Shown here: positions 5,155 through 10,049 of the stretch, in pieces
Layout: the number at the start of each line of letters is the position of its first letter
Numbering within the stretch: the stretch's first letter is position 1
From: an uncultured Rickettsiales bacterium
Lineage (GTDB): Bacteria > Pseudomonadota > Alphaproteobacteria > Rickettsiales > UBA998
Assembly: GCA_937982385.1 (NCBI GenBank)
Contig: CALJMC010000038.1
Coordinates: 1-10,049 of the forward strand
Reading direction: 5' to 3'
Length of the DNA: 10,049 nt
Program-made: the position numbers and the translations under genes
Notes under the pieces: model-generated
The model's input: the letters and a program-made list of their open reading frames with translations, nothing else
Database searches by the model: none
Told to the model about the DNA's origin: nothing

Positions 5155-5951
5155 AAAAATCTGGATTTAGTTTATTAGAACTTTCTATTGTTCTGGTTAT
5201 CATCGGCCTCATCGCGGGTGGCATTGTAGCCGGGTCTGCCATGATTCGCGCTGCTGAGTTACGCTCAGTCATGACAGAATTCACACATTTTCAAACCTCT
5301 GTGTTTATGTTTCGCGATAAATATTTTTCTAAACCCGGCGACATGAAGAATGCAACTGCATTTTGGGGCGCTGTAGATGGTGATGATGGCATTGGTTCCG
5401 ATTGCACAGATGTTCAAGGCTCTGGCACTGAGACATGTAACGGTAACGGTAATAACCTTGTATCAAATACATGGAATAATCACGCAGAAACCAATGAGAA
5501 ATTTCGTGCTTGGCAACATCTTGCCAATGCCGAGCTTATTTCTGGAAGCTATACGGGAGTCACAGGTCCTAACGGCACGAGTGGCCGGGACGCTGCTATT
5601 GGTGAGAACGTACCAGAAAGTAAATTCAGCGGAGGAGGTTATACCCTGCATGACTTAATCGATTCTTCAGCTTCCATTCCCGCCTCCAATGGCAATTATT
5701 TTGAAGGCAGCTATGCCACATCGCTTGTCTTTGGCGCAGAAACAGCAACCGCCGAAACACAAGATGCAATTCTATCAACAGAAGAAGCATGGAATATCGA
5801 CAAAAAAATTGACGATGGAAAAGCAGGGCAAGGGCGATTGGTCAGCCGAGAGGCCGAGACAAACTGCAACACCACTGCCGTTGCCGCAACTGCTGAATAT
5901 AATTTAATTTTTGAGGGCGTTGCTTGCTCACTTATTATGAAAAAAATGTAA
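5151..5951 (+). CDS. Type IV pilin-like / pseudopilin protein, paralogue 1
   Basis: A 266-aa exported fibre subunit or minor pseudopilin. It begins MKKSG, then FSLLELSIVLVIIGLIAGG: a five-residue prepilin leader cut after Gly5, Phe6 as the N-methylated residue, and Glu10 at the conserved +5 position, followed by the hydrophobic assembly helix. A conserved FRDKY...PGDMKNATAFWG stretch follows (54-73). The body contains two cysteine pairs (Cys85/Cys96 and Cys239/Cys259), probably disulfides. Near the C-terminus is EEAWNIDKKIDDG (211-223), an acidic loop that might bind calcium, as in other pseudopilins. The whole layout is shared with the next gene, only 5 nt downstream. No pilus motor, secretin or prepilin peptidase gene is in the window, so the machine it serves is unknown. 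The ATG at 5151 fits the leader exactly. Confidence 0.88.
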   Translation: MKKSGFSLLELSIVLVIIGLIAGGIVAGSAMIRAAELRSVMTEFTHFQTSVFMFRDKYFSKPGDMKNATAFWGAVDGDDGIGSDCTDVQGSGTETCNGNGNNLVSNTWNNHAETNEKFRAWQHLANAELISGSYTGVTGPNGTSGRDAAIGENVPESKFSGGGYTLHDLIDSSASIPASNGNYFEGSYATSLVFGAETATAETQDAILSTEEAWNIDKKIDDGKAGQGRLVSREAETNCNTTAVAATAEYNLIFEGVACSLIMKKM

Positions 5952-5956
5952 TTAAC

Positions 5957-6715
5957 ATGAAAAAATCTGGATTTAGTTTATTAGAACTTTCAATCGTATT
6001 GGTAATTATTGGTTTAATTGCGGGCGGCATTGTTGCCGGGTCTGCCATGATTCGCGCTGCTGAGTTACGCTCTGTCCTGACAGATATAGAACGCTTCAAA
6101 ACAGCCCATAATACTTTTCGAGATAAATATTTAGGCATAGCAGGTGATTTGAAGAATGCTACGGCCTTCTGGGGCACGTCCACAGGCTGTGCAACCGACA
6201 ATACCGCTGGTGGAATAGGAACATGCAATGGCGACAATAATGGCGGTGTGACACGCCCATTCACGACATCCTTAGAGCCCGCTCTCTATTGGCAACATAT
6301 GGCGCTGGCTGGTTTAATCTCCGGATCATACACAGGTGAATATGACAGCGGCGGGCTTGCGTCTGACTGGTTCACGGCAGGTGTAAATTTACCTGAGGGA
6401 TCTATCAATGGCTCGGGCTATCTTATCCATCAAGGGACAGGAGCAACTTATATCGGAAAAAATGCTCCACATGACTTCATTCGCATCGGTACGCGCAGCA
6501 CATCTGGGCATTATAACGGCTCACTCTTTAATGCAGAAGAGTCATGGAATATTGACATAAAAACAGATGATGGGCTTGCATCAACGGGAAACGTCTGGGG
6601 CGTTCGCGGAAGCGGTTCAACTGGCTGCGTTGATGCCGCCGCCTCCGCGTCTTCTGCAAACTATATTTTAAGTGATGAGACGGTAGGGTGCCAAATATAT
6701 TTTTGGGTCGACTAA
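5957..6715 (+). CDS. Type IV pilin-like / pseudopilin protein, paralogue 2
   Basis: A 252-aa tandem paralogue of the preceding gene. Residues 1-40 are identical, with the same MKKSG leader, Phe6 and Glu10. The following FRDKYLGIAGDLKNATAFWG (54-73) matches closely. Four cysteines (78, 90, 224, 245) align with those of paralogue 1, the motif EESWNIDIKTDDG (194-206) is kept, and both proteins end 7 residues after the last Cys. The middle of the protein differs considerably, so the exposed face has diverged. I chose the ATG at 5957 because it gives the short prepilin leader; an in-frame ATG at 5924 would add eleven residues overlapping paralogue 1. No Shine-Dalgarno is visible in the 5-nt gap, so translation probably depends on coupling. 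The TAA is directly next to the stop of the convergent CDF gene. Confidence 0.88.
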   Translation: MKKSGFSLLELSIVLVIIGLIAGGIVAGSAMIRAAELRSVLTDIERFKTAHNTFRDKYLGIAGDLKNATAFWGTSTGCATDNTAGGIGTCNGDNNGGVTRPFTTSLEPALYWQHMALAGLISGSYTGEYDSGGLASDWFTAGVNLPEGSINGSGYLIHQGTGATYIGKNAPHDFIRIGTRSTSGHYNGSLFNAEESWNIDIKTDDGLASTGNVWGVRGSGSTGCVDAAASASSANYILSDETVGCQIYFWVD

Positions 6716-7636
6716 TCATTCATCCGGGTGCCAGCGCCCACCTTCTTCTACGTAGAATTGTTCGTCTTGATGCTCGTAGTCCATCTCGAATTCTATGGTG
6801 GTGCGGGTGATGCCAAATTTTTCTTTGAGTAGGGCTTTAATATTCTTTTTCACCTCGGGCATATGGAGTGAATTGGCGATGACTACATGCGCATCCATCG
6901 CTATTTGATGTTCATCGGGCTGCCATATATGGATGTGATGAATATTTTCAACGCTCGCTATAGACTCAACCTCGGATATAACTTCTTCAAGCTTGATGTG
7001 TTTAGGCATACCATCCATCAGCAGATGAATCGTTTGCTTGAGTAGAGGAATGCTTGTTGCCAAGATATAGCCCGCAATGAGAATGGTGACGAACAAATCA
7101 GCAAACTCGAAATTCCACAGCAACACACATATACCAGCAATTATCACCGCAATGGAGGCAAGTGCATCTTGCACGTTATGGAGGAATGCAGCTTTCATGT
7201 TCAGGCTGCTATCGCGCTGCTTAAAAAGCAGAGCAGCCGTCGCCATATCAATAACGAGCGCTGCCATTGCCACCCATACCACAATCCAACCACCAATCGG
7301 CTGGGGGTTGAAATAGCGGTGAAGCGCTTCGCCCAAGAAATAAAGCCCAATGATGACGAGCGTAACCAGATTAATGAGTGCCGCAATGGTCTCGGCACGA
7401 CGATAGCCAAAGGTTTTATTATTATCACGCGGGCGTCTACTAATGCGCTGTGCAAACCATGCAATCCAGAGTGCCACTGCATCACCGAAATTGTGCAGCG
7501 CATCCGCCATCAGTGCGAGCGAGCCAGACATATAACCACCCACCCATTCAATAACAGTGAGCAGCAGATTAATGGCGATAGCAAAGAGAAGGGCGCGCGA
7601 GCCTAAACCTTCTGAATGGTCATGGGAGTGGGTCAT
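6716..7636 (-). CDS. Cation diffusion facilitator, zinc/divalent-metal efflux (CzcD/ZitB-like)
   Basis: This inner-membrane metal/proton antiporter exports Zn2+ or related divalent cations from the cytosol. The 306-aa protein opens with a short His-rich tail (MTHSHDHS) and has about six membrane segments. The transport-site motifs are H48-x3-D52 in TM2 (within ADALHNFGDAVAL) and H153-x3-D157 in TM5 (HNVQDALASIAV), the pattern usual in zinc-transporting members. The cytoplasmic C-terminal domain from about 211 includes NIHHIHIWQPDEHQIAMDAHVV, typical of the dimerising metal-sensing domain. Length is standard. GAGGA lies 14 nt ahead of the ATG at 7636, further than ideal, but no better start exists. 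It is downstream of the DUF2330 gene on the same strand, 122 nt apart with a hairpin element between, and its TGA abuts the pilin stop. Substrate specificity for zinc is inferred. Confidence 0.93.
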   Translation of the reverse strand: MTHSHDHSEGLGSRALLFAIAINLLLTVIEWVGGYMSGSLALMADALHNFGDAVALWIAWFAQRISRRPRDNNKTFGYRRAETIAALINLVTLVIIGLYFLGEALHRYFNPQPIGGWIVVWVAMAALVIDMATAALLFKQRDSSLNMKAAFLHNVQDALASIAVIIAGICVLLWNFEFADLFVTILIAGYILATSIPLLKQTIHLLMDGMPKHIKLEEVISEVESIASVENIHHIHIWQPDEHQIAMDAHVVIANSLHMPEVKKNIKALLKEKFGITRTTIEFEMDYEHQDEQFYVEEGGRWHPDE

Positions 7637-7698
7637 AGACTTGTTAATAGTCCTCTATAATATGCGAACGAGGACAGTATGTCCGAGTCAGCCTTGAG

Positions 7699-7752
7699 CG
7701 TCACAAAGTGACACGCCTATTGCGGAGCGCAGGAGCGCGGAGCAGGGGCAAT
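7699..7752. repeat. Two-hairpin intergenic element, related to 3470-3527 in inverted orientation
   Basis: GTCAC-AAA-GTGAC (7701-7713), flanked by GC and ACGC that extend the stem with a bulge, is followed by an outer ATTGC/GCAAT pair (7720-7724 and 7748-7752) enclosing GCGC-AGGA-GCGC (7728-7739). The reverse complement reads TTGC...GCAA then GCGTG...GACGC, the same order and spacing as the element at 3470-3527. It fills most of the gap between the DUF2330 gene and the CDF gene. It has no terminator-like T-run on the - strand. Confidence 0.5.
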
Positions 7753-7758
7753 TAAAAA

Positions 7759-9177
7759 CTACTTCTTCCACAACTTCTTCCACCACTGTGACGAATTAGG
7801 AGTTTCTGTTGGAGCATCAAACGACACGCCCTTGTCTTTCATTCTGGCGCGAATATCATTGACGTCCCAGCCAGTAAGGTTTGCGAGTGTCTTCGCTTCT
7901 TTCTCGTTACGTTCCGCTAGGCTCTTGCGATATTGCGTACCAGCCTCGCATGACGCTTCACCTTTAAACGGATGACGCAGGACATAGCGTCCTTGGAAAT
8001 TCTGACGGTCTGAAGTTTCCTGAAACTTCAAATCTTCAGGGAAATTCTCAGCGTTATAACGCACATGTAGACGCGTCACGAACACATTTTGCACACCACC
8101 ACGCGGAGGTGCAATCATACGACGCGGCGCAGGTGCAGGCATGCTTGCATTCGGTCTGATAGGGCTTGGCTTCACATTAGAATAATCATTCAACCAGCTC
8201 ACACCCAGCTCTTGCAGTTCATTCGTTGAGAGAGGTTCAGCCGCACATGGATCACACCAGCCCATATCCCAAGCATATTCCATGAATACGGTTTTCATAC
8301 CCTCTTTTTTTACGGCAGTTGAGAACATTGCAGGGTAGAATTTTGCGAATTCTTCCTTCATGTAAATCGGTATTTCATCACCTGTAGGAATTTTGGTTGT
8401 GCGATAATTTGTCGTTTCAACGCGGCCTTTCTTGGTCAGCGTAAAGATGAACAATTCCTGTGTATCCTTCGCATTCACTGTACCCAAACGAATCGGCAAC
8501 ATGAATTTAGGCGAATTAAACGCAATTGAAATCGGGCGCAGATAGGTGCCGCCACGTTTCGCATGTTCTTTCATATTTACTTTGGCCACAAAAAACTTCG
8601 TGCCTTGTTTGATATAGCTGCCGAGTACATCACGCGCTTTCTTCGGCACTTTATAGCCTTCTTGCTCCAGCCATGTTTGCAAGCCATCACTTTGCTTGGC
8701 GGATAAAATCAAAATATCATATTCCTCAACAGTATATTCCGCTTCTATTTTCACACCAAGTTTTTTGGCAGATTTACGCATTTTCATGCGTGGGGCAACA
8801 CCACCCATAGACGACATCGCCACAGCATCTTCCATCATATACATCTGCTGACAGGGATCATTATCAAAATACTCCACCAAACGCGGCGCAGTATACGCAT
8901 CCAAATGCTCAATTATTTTATTTTCCGTCACATTTATTTGCTCTTTTTCAAGCTTCACTGGTACAGGGATAACCATCGCGAACTCGCTGGCATCGCCCTC
9001 ATAATCATTCGCCATCGTAATCACGGTGCGTTCGCCATCCTTGGCAATCACCACTTTGGATGCATTATTGAACAAATCCGTTCCTGCTTTGCCGACATAA
9101 AACCCACAAAAGGCTTGTGCAGCACTCGCCGATAGCACCATGCTTGCAGCAATTAAAAAAGAAGAAAAACGATTCAT
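7759..9177 (-). CDS. Secreted DUF2330 domain protein
   Basis: A 472-aa exported protein of unknown function. Residues 1-22 form a Sec signal peptide ending AQA, with Phe23-Cys24 next (FCGFYVGKAG), so Cys24 is near the mature N-terminus. The block CGFYV...DLFNNASKVVIA...TVITMANDYEGDASEFAMVIPVPV (24-74) is the hallmark of the DUF2330 family. Further cysteines are Cys109, Cys308/Cys311 (GWCDPCAAEP) and Cys410; the CxxC could be redox active or a disulfide. A Pro-rich linker (about 337-360) precedes the last third, and the C-terminus is Trp/Lys-rich (SQWWKKLWKK). The ATG at 9177 has GAGG close upstream. It overlaps the stop of the RnfD-like gene as ATGA, so the two are coupled. I recall this family sitting beside RnfD/NqrB-like genes, which suggests a joint membrane-periplasm role, but no activity is known to me. 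Confidence 0.9.
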   Translation of the reverse strand: MNRFSSFLIAASMVLSASAAQAFCGFYVGKAGTDLFNNASKVVIAKDGERTVITMANDYEGDASEFAMVIPVPVKLEKEQINVTENKIIEHLDAYTAPRLVEYFDNDPCQQMYMMEDAVAMSSMGGVAPRMKMRKSAKKLGVKIEAEYTVEEYDILILSAKQSDGLQTWLEQEGYKVPKKARDVLGSYIKQGTKFFVAKVNMKEHAKRGGTYLRPISIAFNSPKFMLPIRLGTVNAKDTQELFIFTLTKKGRVETTNYRTTKIPTGDEIPIYMKEEFAKFYPAMFSTAVKKEGMKTVFMEYAWDMGWCDPCAAEPLSTNELQELGVSWLNDYSNVKPSPIRPNASMPAPAPRRMIAPPRGGVQNVFVTRLHVRYNAENFPEDLKFQETSDRQNFQGRYVLRHPFKGEASCEAGTQYRKSLAERNEKEAKTLANLTGWDVNDIRARMKDKGVSFDAPTETPNSSQWWKKLWKK

Positions 9178-9947
9178 AATGACCTCGCGGGTTGGGGATG
9201 CGCTTGCATCAGGTTTTTAGAAATAACATAGATTATACTCGATATTCCAAGTGCGTAGATTATAGCCAGCGGCACAAAGAATGCAAATTGTAATATAGCG
9301 GCGACCCCAGCGGTGAGGGCGGAAAAGCCTATTTTCCCTCGGTTTGAGGCGGGCGTTGTCTTGGGGTCAGATATCATAAAGAACGCAAAAAGCAGCACCG
9401 CGCCAGACTGCAACCCATGCATCGGAATCACCAGCGGATCACCCAACCACAGCGCCCGCAGCACCACAATGCTTGCATAAAACCCTAAGAATGCGAGCGA
9501 CACAACCGCCGTACCCGAACGGCTCAACACCATCACCGCTAAGCAACTAAACAAAAACGCACCCCACAGCTCGCTGCCCCATTGCCCAGGCGAAATCCAT
9601 CCAAAGCCGAGCAGGGCGCAGACTATCAACGCAAAATTTGCAGGGTTAAAAATATGCGATTCATCATAGCGGATAAAAAACTTGCTGCTTATCGCCACAA
9701 ACGATCCAAACATAGCCGCCTCAGGCACATTCACCCGCAACAAAATCGTAAGGGAGAGGGCGGTGATAAGCGCACTTCGAGGGTCAAACCGCACCCCAAA
9801 CATACGGCTACAGCCCCATTGCGTCACCAAACAGCTCGCCATCACCACAGGCATATGCCAAGGCTGCATCGCAAACAAACCGCCCACCATACCATAGGCA
9901 AGCAGCGCGCTTAAAATCACAATTTGATAGTGTCGTGCATCTGTCAT
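9174..9947 (-). CDS. NqrB/RnfD-family integral membrane protein
   Basis: A 257-aa multi-pass inner-membrane protein from the ATG at 9947. Several hydrophobic segments cover most of its length. Family-like blocks are HIFNPANFALI (98-108), GWISPGQWG (116-124) and LLFAFFMISDPKTTPASNRGKIGF (185-208), resembling the AFFMATDP-V-TSP region of RnfD subunits of ion-pumping NADH:quinone or ferredoxin oxidoreductases. I see no S/T-G-A-T covalent flavin motif, and no other Rnf/Nqr gene is in view, so this is probably a stand-alone relative rather than part of a full complex. An in-frame ATG at 10010 would add 21 basic residues (MQIARARGKW...). Neither start has a good Shine-Dalgarno; I prefer 9947 because the family usually starts just before the DxRHYQI-like stretch. 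Its stop overlaps the DUF2330 start by 4 nt. Confidence 0.8.
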   Translation of the reverse strand: MTDARHYQIVILSALLAYGMVGGLFAMQPWHMPVVMASCLVTQWGCSRMFGVRFDPRSALITALSLTILLRVNVPEAAMFGSFVAISSKFFIRYDESHIFNPANFALIVCALLGFGWISPGQWGSELWGAFLFSCLAVMVLSRSGTAVVSLAFLGFYASIVVLRALWLGDPLVIPMHGLQSGAVLLFAFFMISDPKTTPASNRGKIGFSALTAGVAAILQFAFFVPLAIIYALGISSIIYVISKNLMQAHPQPARSL

Positions 9948-10049
9948 GCAGAGGAATTTAATGGAAAAGAGGGTGCTTGTCCATTTTCCCCTTGCGCGCG
10001 CGATCTGCATTTGCTATTTCAAGGGCGCTTCAAACAAGCACTTTCTTTT

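Noticed and set aside
7169..7606. 145-codon open frame antisense to the CDF gene
   Set aside because: Overlaps a clear transporter gene; long antisense frames are expected from its codon use.

Overview
The window looks like chromosomal DNA of an alphaproteobacterium with moderate GC content. The evidence is a PhaR-type polyhydroxyalkanoate regulator, a glutaryl-CoA dehydrogenase, a BCP/PrxQ peroxiredoxin, and a pair of class III-type pilin-like proteins. No plasmid, phage, transposase, CRISPR, rRNA or tRNA signature was seen. I cannot name a genus.

Layout, left to right. (1) 1-659: upstream region and phaR on the + strand. (2) 664-2714, - strand: a two-gene module. An outer-membrane autotransporter-type beta-barrel protein without a signal peptide is translationally coupled (7-nt overlap) to a HEXXH-motif enzyme resembling the putative peptide-modification (mod_HExxH) family. 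The module is bracketed by a 55-bp direct repeat of the phaR 3' end (602-656 and 2814-2868, 51/55 identical), so it looks like an insertion or duplication at the phaR tail. This is the most unusual part of the window. (3) 2930-5022, - strand: a likely operon of a small unrecognised basic protein, then gcdH, then bcp. A strongly structured hairpin cluster sits between gcdH and bcp. (4) 5059-5150: a divergent intergenic region with a 7+6+7 inverted repeat, a candidate promoter and a five-codon mini-ORF. (5) 5151-6715, + strand: two tandem pilin-like paralogues. Their first 40 residues are identical, but their DNA is a mosaic of identical and synonymously saturated blocks. (6) 6716-7636, - strand: a CDF-family zinc/cation efflux protein, whose stop codon abuts the stop of the second pilin gene. 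(7) 7699-7752: a second two-hairpin intergenic element resembling the one at 3470-3527, inverted. (8) 7759-9947 (or 10010), - strand: a coupled pair, an NqrB/RnfD-like membrane protein followed by a secreted DUF2330 protein.

How the genes fit together. phaR controls carbon storage. gcdH belongs to lysine/tryptophan degradation via glutaryl-CoA, and bcp gives peroxide defence. The pilin-like pair probably supplies subunits to a type IV pilus or type II secretion-like machine encoded elsewhere. The RnfD-like/DUF2330 pair probably acts together at the inner membrane and periplasm, in a role I cannot define. The best candidate for an undescribed system is the autotransporter-barrel plus HEXXH-enzyme pair. 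One hypothesis is that the cytosolic enzyme modifies the unusual N-terminal segment of the barrel protein before or instead of conventional export. The absent signal peptide makes this testable, but equally allows that the barrel gene is a truncated remnant.
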